Source: Pseudonocardia sediminis
GTDB lineage: Bacteria > Actinomycetota > Actinomycetes > Mycobacteriales > Pseudonocardiaceae
Reading direction: 5' to 3'
NCBI RefSeq assembly: GCF_004217185.1
Contig: NZ_SHKL01000001.1
Coordinates: forward strand, 5,764,001-5,828,000
Length of the DNA: 64,000 nucleotides
Positions 50,543 to 58,915 of the stretch are shown in pieces. Within the stretch, counting starts at the first letter, position 1. Every line of letters starts with the position of its first letter. Below the pieces are notes generated by a model. That model was not told the DNA's origin. It was given only the letters and a program-made list of their open reading frames with translations, and did not search any database. The position numbers and the translations under genes were made by a program.

Positions 50543-51355
50543 TCACGGTGCTCCGAACCCGGCGGCCTTGAGCGTCTGCTGGCCGGTCGGGCCGGTGACG
50601 GCCTGGACCCACTTGGTCGCGAGCTCGGCGTTCTGCGAGCTCTTGAGCGCGACGATCGGGTAGTTGTTCACGGCCTTCGACGACTCCGGGAAGCTCACGC
50701 CCTGCACGGTGCCCTTGGCGGCCGTCACGTCGGTGACGTAGACGAGTCCGGCGTCGGCGTTGCCGCTGGTTACCTTGGACAGGACCGACTTGACGTCCTG
50801 CTCCTCGCTGACCGGCTCGATGTCGACGCCCGCGGCCTGCTCGACCTTCTGCGCGGCCGAGCCGCACGGCACCTGCGGGGCGCAGACGACGACCTTGTTG
50901 GCGGGGTTCGCCAGGTCGGACAGGCCCTTGATGCCCTTGGGGTCGTTCGGCGCGACGGCGATCTGCAGCGTGTTGGTGGCGAACCTGGCCGGCTCGCCCT
51001 GGTTCAGGCCCGGCTGGGTCACCTTGGCCATGTTCTTGTCGTCGGCCGAGGCGAACACGTCGGCGGGGGCACCGTTCGCGATCTGGGTGGCCAGGTCCGA
51101 GGAGCCGGCGAACGTCAGCTTGACGTCGGTGCCCGGGTTCTCCTGCTCGAACTGCTTCTCGATCGTGGTGAACGTGTCCTTCAACGATGCCGCGGCGAAG
51201 ACGTTGAGCGTCTGCGGCGCGGCGGCGCCGGAGGAGGCACCGCCCTGGGCGCTCGAGTCACCGCCGCCACCACATCCGGCCAGCACCATCAGCGCTGCGG
51301 CGGCGACCGCCACGGAGCCGGTTGCCTTGCCCATCCTTCGGCGACGCTGCGTCAC
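50543..51355 (-). CDS. modA: Molybdate-binding lipoprotein
   Basis: The 270-residue protein has a signal peptide with RRRR and lipobox VLAGC, then a periplasmic-binding fold: NVFAAASLKDTF, FAGSSDLATQI and GAPADVFASADD, all typical of ModA. It captures molybdate at the cell surface. GTG 51355 has AGGAGG six bases upstream and overlaps the regulator stop as GTGA; ATG 51334 would remove the basic n-region. A cysteine pair (VVCAPQVPCG) may form a disulfide. Confidence 0.93.
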   Translation of the reverse strand: MTQRRRRMGKATGSVAVAAAALMVLAGCGGGGDSSAQGGASSGAAAPQTLNVFAAASLKDTFTTIEKQFEQENPGTDVKLTFAGSSDLATQIANGAPADVFASADDKNMAKVTQPGLNQGEPARFATNTLQIAVAPNDPKGIKGLSDLANPANKVVVCAPQVPCGSAAQKVEQAAGVDIEPVSEEQDVKSVLSKVTSGNADAGLVYVTDVTAAKGTVQGVSFPESSKAVNNYPIVALKSSQNAELATKWVQAVTGPTGQQTLKAAGFGAP

Positions 51356-51756
51356 AGATGACCTCCTGGGGTCTCGACCACGACGTTCGTGGACTTGATC
51401 ACTGCCACCGCGAGCGAGCCGGGCTCCAGACCCAGCTCGCGCACGGCCTCGCTGCTCATCAGCGACACCACGCGGTGTGGCCCGCACTGCATCTCCACCT
51501 GCGCCATCACCGTGTCGGCGACGACGGAGGTCACGAGGCCGACCATCCGGTTCCGGGCCGAGCGCTGCACCACCGACGGGTCCGCCGGGACGCTGGCGTG
51601 GTCGCGGGCGAACCCGGCGAGCGCGGCTCCGTCGATGACCTTGCGGTTCGACGTGTCGTTCTGCACGGGGAGCGCCCCGGCGTCGACCCACCTGCGGACG
51701 GTGTCGTCGCTGACACCGAGCAGCCGGGCGGCCTCGGAGATCCTGAAGTGCGGCAC
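51352..51756 (-). CDS. Molybdenum-responsive regulator (HTH plus TOBE domain)
   Basis: The 134-residue protein has a MerR/excisionase-like HTH (FRISEAARLLGVSDDTVRRW, residues 4-23) and a C-terminal TOBE/Mop domain (RNRMVGLVTSVV, MAQVEMQCG, VVAVIKSTNVVVE-like end) that should bind molybdate. It is the first gene of the modABC operon and probably represses it when molybdate is plentiful. GTG 51756 is leaderless by appearance (TAGTAT, spacer 7). Confidence 0.88.
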   Translation of the reverse strand: MPHFRISEAARLLGVSDDTVRRWVDAGALPVQNDTSNRKVIDGAALAGFARDHASVPADPSVVQRSARNRMVGLVTSVVADTVMAQVEMQCGPHRVVSLMSSEAVRELGLEPGSLAVAVIKSTNVVVETPGGHL

Positions 51757-51763
51757 GGGCGGG

Positions 51764-51769
51764 ATACTA
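51764..51769 (-). promoter_or_regulatory. Leaderless -10 element of the mod operon
   Basis: TAGTAT on the minus strand, 7 bases before GTG 51756: a strong -10 match at leaderless spacing. Confidence 0.6.
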
Positions 51770-51855
51770 TGATCGCCGGTGCGGTAGCGCCATGCCGTGA
51801 ATGTCGCAGATCGGTTTCGGCCGCTCGGATCACGTCCCGCCCCGTCCGGCCCGTG

Positions 51856-53085
51856 ATGTGGTCGAATCAGGTCGTGGACTTCGCACCCAGTGCCGTGGCG
51901 GCCGACTACACCGATCGCATGCGCGCCTTCCTCGACGAGAAGATCCTTCCGGCCGAGGCCGTCTACGACGCGTGGCGGGCCGAGCGGCGGGGCACCCCAC
52001 AGGAGTGGGACCACCCCCCGGTCGTCGAGGAGCTCAAGGCGGAGGCCCGCGAGCGCAAGCTGTGGAACCTGTTCCTGCCCGACATCTCGGGGCTGTCGAA
52101 CCTGGAGTACGCAGCGGTCGCCGAGGTCTCCGGCTGGTCGCCGGTGATCGCGCCCGAGGTGATCAACTGCCAGGCCCCGGACACCGGGAACATGGAGACG
52201 CTGCACCTGTTCGGCAACGCCGAGCAGAAGGAGCAGTGGCTGGAGCCGCTGCTGGCCGGTGAGATCCGGTCGGCGTTCGCGATGACCGAGCCGGACGTCG
52301 CCTCCTCGGACGCGACCAACATCCAGACCCGGATCCGCCGCGACGGCGACGACTACGTGATCGACGGCCGCAAGTGGTGGATCTCCGGCGCCGCCGACGC
52401 GCGCTGCCAGATCTTCATCGTGATGGGCAAGACCACCGCCGACGACGACGACTCGGTGCCCGCCCACCGCCACCAGTCGATGATCCTCGTCCCCCGCGAC
52501 ACCCCCGGCCTGGAGATCACCCGGCACCTGCCGACGTTCGGCTACCAGGACCAGCACGGTCACTCCGAGCTCTCGCTGACCGGCGTGCGCGTACCGGCGA
52601 CGAACCTGCTCGGCGAGGAGGGCAGCGGCTTCGCGATCGCCCAGGCCCGCCTCGGCCCGGGCCGGATCCACCACTGCATGCGCCTGATCGGGATGGCCGA
52701 GCGCGCGCTGTCGCTGATGGTCGCCCGCGCCCAGGAGCGGGTCGCGTTCGGCAAGCCGCTGGCCGAGCAGGGTGTGGTCCGCGACCAGATCGCGCTGTGC
52801 CGGATGGAGATCGAGCAGGCCCGCCTGCTCACGCTCAAGACCGCCTGGCTGATCGACAACCACGGGGCCAAGGGCGCCGCCACGGAGATCGCCGCGATCA
52901 AGGTCGTGGTGCCGCGGATGGCCTGCACGGTGATCGACCGCGCCATGCAGGTGCACGGCGGCGCGGCGATGAGCGACGACACCCCGCTGGCCTACTTCTA
53001 CGCCTGGGCCCGCGCGCTGCGTTTCGCCGACGGCCCGGACGAGGTCCACATCCGGACCGTCGCCCGCCAGGAGTTCAAGCGCTAG
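51856..53085 (+). CDS. Acyl-CoA dehydrogenase family protein
   Basis: The 409-residue flavoenzyme has AFAMTEPDVASSDATN (FAD/substrate segment), RKWWISGAADARC, LGPGRIHHCMRLIGMAERAL region and MQVHGGAAMSDDTPLAYFY region, with a C-terminal VRTVARQEFKR-like end. It oxidises acyl-CoA to the 2-enoyl form, passing electrons to ETF. It is inserted between the mod operon and moaA and is unrelated to molybdenum by family. ATG 51856 or GTG 51853/51874. Its stop codon sits in the first of two large hairpins. Confidence 0.9.
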   Translation: MWSNQVVDFAPSAVAADYTDRMRAFLDEKILPAEAVYDAWRAERRGTPQEWDHPPVVEELKAEARERKLWNLFLPDISGLSNLEYAAVAEVSGWSPVIAPEVINCQAPDTGNMETLHLFGNAEQKEQWLEPLLAGEIRSAFAMTEPDVASSDATNIQTRIRRDGDDYVIDGRKWWISGAADARCQIFIVMGKTTADDDDSVPAHRHQSMILVPRDTPGLEITRHLPTFGYQDQHGHSELSLTGVRVPATNLLGEEGSGFAIAQARLGPGRIHHCMRLIGMAERALSLMVARAQERVAFGKPLAEQGVVRDQIALCRMEIEQARLLTLKTAWLIDNHGAKGAATEIAAIKVVVPRMACTVIDRAMQVHGGAAMSDDTPLAYFYAWARALRFADGPDEVHIRTVARQEFKR

Positions 53086-53131
53086 TGGTCACCCTGTACC
53101 TATCCTTTGGACTAGGTACAGGGTGACCACT
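53084..53131. terminator. Perfect 19-bp inverted repeat after the acyl-CoA dehydrogenase gene
   Basis: Arms 53084-53102 and 53113-53131 (right arm TAGGTACAGGGTGACCACT) with a 10-base loop. The stop codon TAG is part of the left arm. There is no T-run. It can fold as a terminator but is longer and more perfect than others here. Confidence 0.6.
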
Positions 53132-53133
53132 CC

Positions 53134-53174
53134 CGCGTCTGCGGACGAGGTGGATCACCCGGTCCGCAGACGCG
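53134..53174. terminator. Second perfect inverted repeat, 13 bp, before moaA
   Basis: CGCGTCTGCGGAC (53134-53146) and GTCCGCAGACGCG (53162-53174) with a 15-base loop, starting two bases after the previous hairpin. The two hairpins insulate moaA from the upstream gene. Confidence 0.55.
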
Positions 53175-53229
53175 GTAACACGCTCTGAGCTGGGAATATC
53201 CCCCCTGGGCGTGGCGGCGGGGACACGGT

Positions 53230-53235
53230 TAGCGT
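53230..53235 (+). promoter_or_regulatory. Leaderless -10 element of moaA
   Basis: TAGCGT, 6 bases before ATG 53242. A leaderless start argues against a molybdenum-cofactor riboswitch in the transcript. Confidence 0.55.
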
Positions 53236-53241
53236 GGGGGC

Positions 53242-54303
53242 ATGACCGCGACCGAACTCGGCCTCCCCGCCCTGCGCGGCGGCCCGACCAGGGACCCGGC
53301 CCGGCCCGACGACCCCCGGCTCGTCGACACGTTCGGGCGGGTCGCGACGGATCTGCGGATCTCGCTGACCGACCGCTGCAACCTGCGCTGCACCTACTGC
53401 ATGCCGGCCGAGGGTCTGGACTGGATGCCCCGCGACGAGCAGCTCACCGACGACGAGCTGATCCGCCTGATCGGCGTCGCGGTGTCACAGCTGGGCATCG
53501 AGGAGCTGCGCTTCACCGGTGGCGAGCCGCTGCTGCGCAAGGGGCTCGAGCACGTCCTGGGCGCGTCGGCGGCGATGCTCCCGCGCCCGGACATCTCGCT
53601 GACCACCAACGGCATCGGGCTCGCCCGCCGCGCCGAGGCGCTCGCCGCGGCCGGGGTGAACCGGCTCAACGTCTCGCTGGACACGCTGCGCCAGGACCGC
53701 TTCGCCTCCATCACCCGTCGCGACCGGCTCTCCGACGTCCTCGACGGCCTGGCCGCCGCCCGGGACGCGGGCCTGGCCCCGGTGAAGATCAACAGCGTGC
53801 TGCTGCGCGGCGTGAACGACGACGAGGCCGCCGACCTCCTGGCCTTCGCCGTCGAGAACGGCTACCAGCAGCGGTTCATCGAGCAGATGCCGCTCGACGC
53901 CCAGCACGGCTGGGAGCGCACGGAGATGGTGACGGCCGGCGAGATCCTGGAGCTGCTGGGCGAGCGCTTCACGCTGACCCCGGACTCCGAGGAGCGCGGC
54001 GGCGCCCCGGCCGAGCGTTGGCTCGTCGACGGCGGCCCGGCCGTCGTCGGCGTGATCGCCTCGGTCACCCGCCCGTTCTGCGGCGCCTGCGACCGCACCC
54101 GGCTCACCGCCGACGGGCAGGTCCGCTCGTGCCTGTTCGCCAACACCGAGACCGACCTGCGGGCGATGCTCCGCGGCGGCTCCTCGGACCGCGAGATCGC
54201 CGATGTGTGGCGCGACGCCATGTGGGCCAAGCTCGCCGGCCACGGCATCAACGACCCCAGCTTCCTGCAGCCGGACCGTCCGATGAGTGCGATCGGCGGC
54301 TGA
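53242..54303 (+). CDS. moaA: GTP 3',8-cyclase
   Basis: The 353-residue radical-SAM enzyme has the N-terminal cluster motif Cys46-x3-Cys50-x2-Cys53 (DRCNLRCTYC), RFTGGEPLLRKG, and the second-cluster cysteines FCGACDRTR...VRSC near the C-terminus. It ends SAIGG, the terminal Gly-Gly required in MoaA. It starts molybdenum-cofactor synthesis by converting GTP to the 3',8-cyclo product. moaD follows after 25 bases; no moaC is nearby. Confidence 0.96.
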   Translation: MTATELGLPALRGGPTRDPARPDDPRLVDTFGRVATDLRISLTDRCNLRCTYCMPAEGLDWMPRDEQLTDDELIRLIGVAVSQLGIEELRFTGGEPLLRKGLEHVLGASAAMLPRPDISLTTNGIGLARRAEALAAAGVNRLNVSLDTLRQDRFASITRRDRLSDVLDGLAAARDAGLAPVKINSVLLRGVNDDEAADLLAFAVENGYQQRFIEQMPLDAQHGWERTEMVTAGEILELLGERFTLTPDSEERGGAPAERWLVDGGPAVVGVIASVTRPFCGACDRTRLTADGQVRSCLFANTETDLRAMLRGGSSDREIADVWRDAMWAKLAGHGINDPSFLQPDRPMSAIGG

Positions 54304-54328
54304 GTCCGTGACGACCCTGGAGACAGTG

Positions 54329-54598
54329 ATGAGCGCCCCCACCCTGACCACGATCGAGGTCCGCTACTTCGCCGCCGCGAAGGCCGCCGCAGGCCTGCCG
54401 CAGGAGAAGGTCGAGATCCCCGCCGACGCCACCGTGGCCGACGTGCTGGACGCCGTCCGCGCCCTGCACGGTGCCGAGCTGGCCCGGGTGCTCGAGCGCT
54501 GCAGCTTCCTGCTCGACGAGGTCGCCGTCCGTGACCGCGACCTGCGGGTCGGCGGGGCCACCGCCCTGGACGTCCTGCCCCCGTTCGCCGGGGGCTGA
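54329..54598 (+). CDS. moaD: MoaD/ThiS family sulfur-carrier protein
   Basis: The 89-residue ubiquitin-like protein begins EVRYFAAAKAAAG and ends LPPFAGG; the terminal Gly-Gly is the thiocarboxylate site. It donates sulfur to the molybdopterin precursor in MPT synthase. ATG 54329 has GGAG eight bases upstream; GTG 54308 is an alternative. It follows moaA directly and converges with the Hsp70-fusion gene after 3 bases. Confidence 0.92.
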   Translation: MSAPTLTTIEVRYFAAAKAAAGLPQEKVEIPADATVADVLDAVRALHGAELARVLERCSFLLDEVAVRDRDLRVGGATALDVLPPFAGG

Positions 54599-54601
54599 GC
54601 C

Positions 54602-57388
54602 TCACCCCGAGGTGTTCAGCACCGTCAGCGTCCCGCTGTTGAGGTTGGTGACGTAGGCCTGCTTGCCGTTCGGCAGCACCCCGACACTGGTGGGTGAGTC
54701 CTCGGTCGGGATCGTGGCCGTCACGGCGTAGCTCTCGGCGCTGATCACCGACACCGTGTTGTCCTTGAGGTTCGCCGTGTAGGCGAACCGTCCGTCCGGG
54801 GACCAGGCGATGGCCTGCGGGTTGGTCCCGACGGGCACGGTCGCGACCACCTCGTTCGTGTCCGTGTCGATCATCGACACGGACGCACTGTCGTAGTTCA
54901 CGTTCGCCACCAGCGGCTTGGACGGGTTCACCGCCACGCTGTGCGGGCTCGTCCCCACCGGCACCTCGGCGAGCACCGAGTTGTCGGTCGTGTTCAGCAC
55001 GGTGATCAGGTTCGACTCGTGGTTGGCGGCGTAGGCGCGGCTGCCGTCCGGGGAGAACGCGATCCAGTGCGGGTTCGGCGCCACCGCGATCTCCGCGGAC
55101 ACCCGGTCCGTCGCGGTGTCGATCACCGAGACCGTGCCCGAGTCGTGGTTGGGCACGTAGACCTTGCTGCCGTCGGGGGTGACGGCGAGGGCGTAGGGCC
55201 GGGTCCGGACCGGGATCGTCGCCACGACCGAGTTGTCCGAGGTGTCGAGCACGGCGACCGCGGCGATCGTCCGCTGCTCGTTGAAGATGCTGACGTAGAC
55301 GCGGGACCCGTCCGGGGCGAACGCGAGGTACTGCGGCGGTCCGGCCGGGATGGGGATCGTGGCGGTCGTCCGGTTGATCGAGGTGTCGATGACGGTGACG
55401 AACCCGGCGGCGCGGTTGGCCACGTAGGCGAGCCGGCCGTTCGGCGACACCGCGACGAAGCCCGACGTCGGGCCGGCCGGCACCGCGGTGCCCAGGCTCG
55501 GGATCGGGACGGCCGCCGCGACCTCGTCGGGCGCGGGCGGCGCCCCGGTGGCGGGTGGCGCGGCCTGGCCGTTGCCGAGGACCAGCCCGTACCCGCCGGT
55601 CGCGAAGTAGACGACCCCGGCGAGCAGGGCGAGGACCGCGACCGCGGCCACGGTGAGCAACCGGCGCCGACCGCCACCACCGCCTCCGCCCGACGGGCTT
55701 CCCAGCGACGGCGGCGGGGTCCCGGACCCCACCGGACCGGGCCCCACCGGAGCGGGCTCTGTCCCCGTGGCGGGCTGTTCGGCCGGCGGCGCCGGCGTCT
55801 CGGCCCTCGGGGCCGGCATCGCCGCGGCGACGGGCGCGGGACTCGCAGCGGGGATCGTCGTCGCGGGGGCGGCGGCTGCCGGGGCACCGGGACGCGGCAT
55901 CCCCGTCGACGGAGCGGCGGGAGCGGCGGCGGGCGAGCCGGCGCCGGGCGACCCGGGCCGCGGCATGCCGGTGGCCGGAGCGCCGGGCCGGGGCATGCCC
56001 GCCGGGGCACCGCCACCGCCGCCGGGACGCGGCATCCCGGCCGGCGGACCCGCCGGTGCGTAGCCGGCCGGAGCAGCGGCGGCGGGAGCCGGGTGAGTGG
56101 GGGCCGGGTGAGTGGGGGCGGCGTGAGTGGGGGCCGAGTGGGTGGGAGCAGGGCGGGGCGCGTCGGTCGAGGGAGGACGCAGTGCGGAGGCACCGGCGAG
56201 CGCCGCGGCCGGCACGGCCGCGGCCGCGACCGGAGCAGCAGCGACCGGGGCGGCGGTCTGCCTCTCCGGACGGCCCGCAGCCGCCGGTGCGGCCTGCCCC
56301 GGGTCCCGCGCCCCGTCCATCCGGGCCAGCTCGGCGGCGCCCAGCGCGACGGCGTACTTCGGGTGGGTGTCGACGACGATCGGACGGCCGAGCTCGGCCG
56401 AGATCATGCGGGCGACCAGCGGGATCCGTGACGACCCGCCGACGAGCAGCACCGCGCTGAGGTCGGACGGCTCGACCTGGGCCGAGCGCAGCGTGCGGGT
56501 GAGCGCGCCGATGGTGGACTCCACCTGGGCGCGGATCAGGTCCTCGAACTCGGCGGTGGTGAGCCGGACGTCGAAGTGCCGGTGCGGCAGGAACACCGGG
56601 ATGGTGGTCTCGCTGTCGATCGACAGCGCCTCCTTGGCCAGGACGCAGTCCTGACGCAGACGGGCCATCGCGACCGAGGTCTGCAGGTCACCCATGTCCA
56701 GCTCGGCGAGCGCACCGCCGGCGTTGTAGTTGACGTGCGACAGGATCGCCTCGTCGAAGTCGACGCCGCCGAGCCGTTCGATGCCCTCCGGGCTCCCGAG
56801 GATCTCGATGCCGCCGGCGTGCTTGCGCAGGACGGTCGCGTCGAACGTGCCGCCGCCGAGGTCGTAGACGGCCACGACGTCGCCGTCGTCGAGGCGCCGC
56901 GACGCGGCGTAGTGCGCGGCGGCGGCCTCCGGTTCGGTGACCGTGCGCGGCGGGCCCGACGGACCGGAGCTCAGCCCGGCCAGGTGGGGCACCTCGTCGA
57001 ACAGCTCCCGGCGGTACGGCCCCCAGTTCGCGGGGTGGGTCAGGACGACGCGCGAGGGCTGCTCGCCCTCGGTCTCCACGACCCGGTCGACGACGTCGCG
57101 CAGGACGGTCCCGAGCAGCGCGGTCACGGCGTAGGGCGAGCCGCCGAGGATCACCGGGGTGGGGTCGCCGAGGCGCCGCTTGAACTCGCGGCCGACCCGG
57201 TCGGGGCTGCTGACGGCGCGGCGGACGGCGGCGTCGCCGGTCACCATCGTCCCGTCCTCGCGGGCGTAGACGGCGGCCGGCGAGACGACGCTGCGGTCGC
57301 CGAGGGTGAACATCTCGACCTGCGTGTCGTGGGCGACGGCCGCCGCGACGAACGTCGTGCCGAGGTCCACCCCCAGGCTGTAGGACAC
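54602..57388 (-). CDS. Transmembrane Hsp70/beta-propeller fusion protein
   Basis: The 928-residue protein joins a cytoplasmic Hsp70/actin-type ATPase domain (about 1-360: GVDLGTTFVAAAVA, VYDLGGGTFDATVL, VLLVGGSSRIPLV), a Pro/Ala/Gly-rich linker (about 375-575), one TM helix (about 577-600, VAAVAVLALLAGVVYFATGG) and an outside domain of seven YVTN-type propeller blades (about 640-928, for example VSVIDTATDRVSAEI, VTVIDTSINRTTATI). No peptide-binding Hsp70 domain is present. GTG 57388 follows GGGGAGGGG. Seven blades form one closed propeller. It may link surface binding with cytoplasmic ATP turnover; this is inference. Confidence 0.9.
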   Translation of the reverse strand: MSYSLGVDLGTTFVAAAVAHDTQVEMFTLGDRSVVSPAAVYAREDGTMVTGDAAVRRAVSSPDRVGREFKRRLGDPTPVILGGSPYAVTALLGTVLRDVVDRVVETEGEQPSRVVLTHPANWGPYRRELFDEVPHLAGLSSGPSGPPRTVTEPEAAAAHYAASRRLDDGDVVAVYDLGGGTFDATVLRKHAGGIEILGSPEGIERLGGVDFDEAILSHVNYNAGGALAELDMGDLQTSVAMARLRQDCVLAKEALSIDSETTIPVFLPHRHFDVRLTTAEFEDLIRAQVESTIGALTRTLRSAQVEPSDLSAVLLVGGSSRIPLVARMISAELGRPIVVDTHPKYAVALGAAELARMDGARDPGQAAPAAAGRPERQTAAPVAAAPVAAAAVPAAALAGASALRPPSTDAPRPAPTHSAPTHAAPTHPAPTHPAPAAAAPAGYAPAGPPAGMPRPGGGGGAPAGMPRPGAPATGMPRPGSPGAGSPAAAPAAPSTGMPRPGAPAAAAPATTIPAASPAPVAAAMPAPRAETPAPPAEQPATGTEPAPVGPGPVGSGTPPPSLGSPSGGGGGGGRRRLLTVAAVAVLALLAGVVYFATGGYGLVLGNGQAAPPATGAPPAPDEVAAAVPIPSLGTAVPAGPTSGFVAVSPNGRLAYVANRAAGFVTVIDTSINRTTATIPIPAGPPQYLAFAPDGSRVYVSIFNEQRTIAAVAVLDTSDNSVVATIPVRTRPYALAVTPDGSKVYVPNHDSGTVSVIDTATDRVSAEIAVAPNPHWIAFSPDGSRAYAANHESNLITVLNTTDNSVLAEVPVGTSPHSVAVNPSKPLVANVNYDSASVSMIDTDTNEVVATVPVGTNPQAIAWSPDGRFAYTANLKDNTVSVISAESYAVTATIPTEDSPTSVGVLPNGKQAYVTNLNSGTLTVLNTSG

Positions 57389-57551
57389 GGCGAACCCCTC
57401 CCCGGACGGACGGTGTGTGGGCATGACGTCGTTGTGGATCGCCATCCGTTACCGTCGGCAACCCGGCGTGATCGACACAAGGGGGACAGCCCTACCCCGG
57501 TGTGGGGACTGCACTCTTACCCCCCGGCAGCCGGGGCGTCAGGCTCGTCCG

Positions 57552-58178
57552 ATGACGCTCGAACCCCCGCGGTCCACCGTCGCGACGCCGCACGTCGTCG
57601 CGGACGACGCCCGCGTCGGGTGGCAGCAGTGGTCGCGACGCCGACGCCTGGAGCGGCGCCTGCACGACGGCGCCGCCCTGCGGATCTCGGCGCTGACCCT
57701 GCAGCTCGGGCTGTTCCGGCACCGGATCCCCGAGGGCGAGGCCGACCTGAACTCCTCGATCGACGACCTGCAGGAGGAGCTGGCCGGCGTGCTGCAGGAG
57801 CTGCGCGAGGTCGCCGGCGAGATCTACCCGGCGCTGCTCGACGAGGCCGGCCTCGGGCCGGCGCTGCGCGAGCAGGCCGGACGGCTCGACGCCGCGGTCA
57901 TGATCACCGCCCCCGACGAGCGCTACGGACCGGCGGCGGAGGGCGCCGCGTACTTCGCGCTCGTCGCGTGCCTGGGTGCGCTGCCGGCCGGGGGCGACCC
58001 GGTGACCGTCTCCGCGCGACGGGCCGGTGACGCTCTCGTCGTCGTCGTCGACGGGGTGGACCCGGGCCACGCCGCACACTTTCGCGACGGGGCCGAGCCG
58101 CTGGGCGGCACCGTCGACGTCTCCCCCGGTCCGCGACCCGGCACCGGCACGATCACTGCGAGGTTCCCGTGCGGGTAG
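57552..58178 (+). CDS. Degenerate NarL-type histidine-kinase-like protein
   Basis: The 208-residue protein has a HisKA_3-like dimerisation segment with His38 (RRLHDGAALRISALTLQL) and a helical EVAGEIYPALLDEAGLGPAL stretch typical of NarL-family kinases. The ATP-binding part lacks the N box and Gly boxes. It has no TM helix. It may act as a phosphotransfer or dimerisation partner for the complete kinase at 60235. It overlaps the response-regulator gene by 10 bases. Confidence 0.72.
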   Translation: MTLEPPRSTVATPHVVADDARVGWQQWSRRRRLERRLHDGAALRISALTLQLGLFRHRIPEGEADLNSSIDDLQEELAGVLQELREVAGEIYPALLDEAGLGPALREQAGRLDAAVMITAPDERYGPAAEGAAYFALVACLGALPAGGDPVTVSARRAGDALVVVVDGVDPGHAAHFRDGAEPLGGTVDVSPGPRPGTGTITARFPCG

Positions 58179-58834
58179 CACTGGCCGAGGACGGCGCCCT
58201 GTTCCGCGAGGGGCTGCTGATGCTGCTCAAGGCGGCCGGGCACGAGGTCGTCGGATGTACCGCGGGCGGCGACGAGCTGGTCGCCCTGCTGGCGCGGGAG
58301 ACCGCCGACGTCGCGATCCTCGACATCCGGATGCCGCCGGAGCCGGACGGCGGCCTGGTCACCGCGGAGCGGCTGCGCGCGGCCCATCCCGAGATGGGGC
58401 TGCTGTTCCTGTCGCACTACGCCGAGTCGCACTACCTGATGCGCATCATGGAGATCGGGACCGACGCGATCGGCTACCGGCTCAAGGAGAAGGTCGGCAG
58501 TGTCGACGTGCTGACCGACACGCTCACGCGGATCCGCGAGGGGGAGATCGTCATCGAGCCGGTGCTGGCGAAACGGCTGGTGGAGCGGCCGCGCGGGGAG
58601 CGCAAGGACGCCGTCGCCGCGCTGACCGAACGCGAGCTCGACGTGCTGCGGCTGATGGCCGAGGGCCGGTCCAACAACGGGATCGCGGCCCAGCTCTTCG
58701 TCACGCCGAAGGCGGTGGAGAAGCACATCGCGAACATCTTCGGCAAGCTCGGCCTGTCCACCGACGCCTCCGAGCACCACCGTCGCGTCCTCGCCGTGCT
58801 GACGTACCTGCGGTCGCAGGACAGCACCGCCTGA
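58169..58834 (+). CDS. LuxR/NarL-type response regulator
   Basis: The 221-residue protein has a receiver domain (Glu7-Asp8 acidic pocket, phosphoacceptor Asp52 in VAILDIRMP, YRLKEKVG with the conserved Lys) and a C-terminal LuxR HTH (LTERELDVLRLMAEGRSNNGIA region, TPKAVEKHIANIFGKLGL). It should control transcription in response to the linked kinase cluster. GTG 58169 overlaps the preceding kinase-like gene, so translation is coupled. Confidence 0.92.
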   Translation: MRVALAEDGALFREGLLMLLKAAGHEVVGCTAGGDELVALLARETADVAILDIRMPPEPDGGLVTAERLRAAHPEMGLLFLSHYAESHYLMRIMEIGTDAIGYRLKEKVGSVDVLTDTLTRIREGEIVIEPVLAKRLVERPRGERKDAVAALTERELDVLRLMAEGRSNNGIAAQLFVTPKAVEKHIANIFGKLGLSTDASEHHRRVLAVLTYLRSQDSTA

Positions 58835-58915
58835 GTTCGTACCGATTGACGATGCGGCTTCCGCACCGGTCGTCGCGGCCCTAGCGTGGCGCTGCTCGGG
58901 TCCCGGGGGCGGGTG

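Noticed and set aside
53175..53241. Molybdenum-cofactor riboswitch upstream of moaA
   Set aside because: No moco-motif layout was recognised, and TAGCGT six bases before the ATG points to a leaderless transcript.
54287..54598. A longer 103-codon moaD reading from 54287
   Set aside because: Starts at 54308 or 54329 are better; ATG 54329 has GGAG at proper spacing and avoids overlap with moaA.
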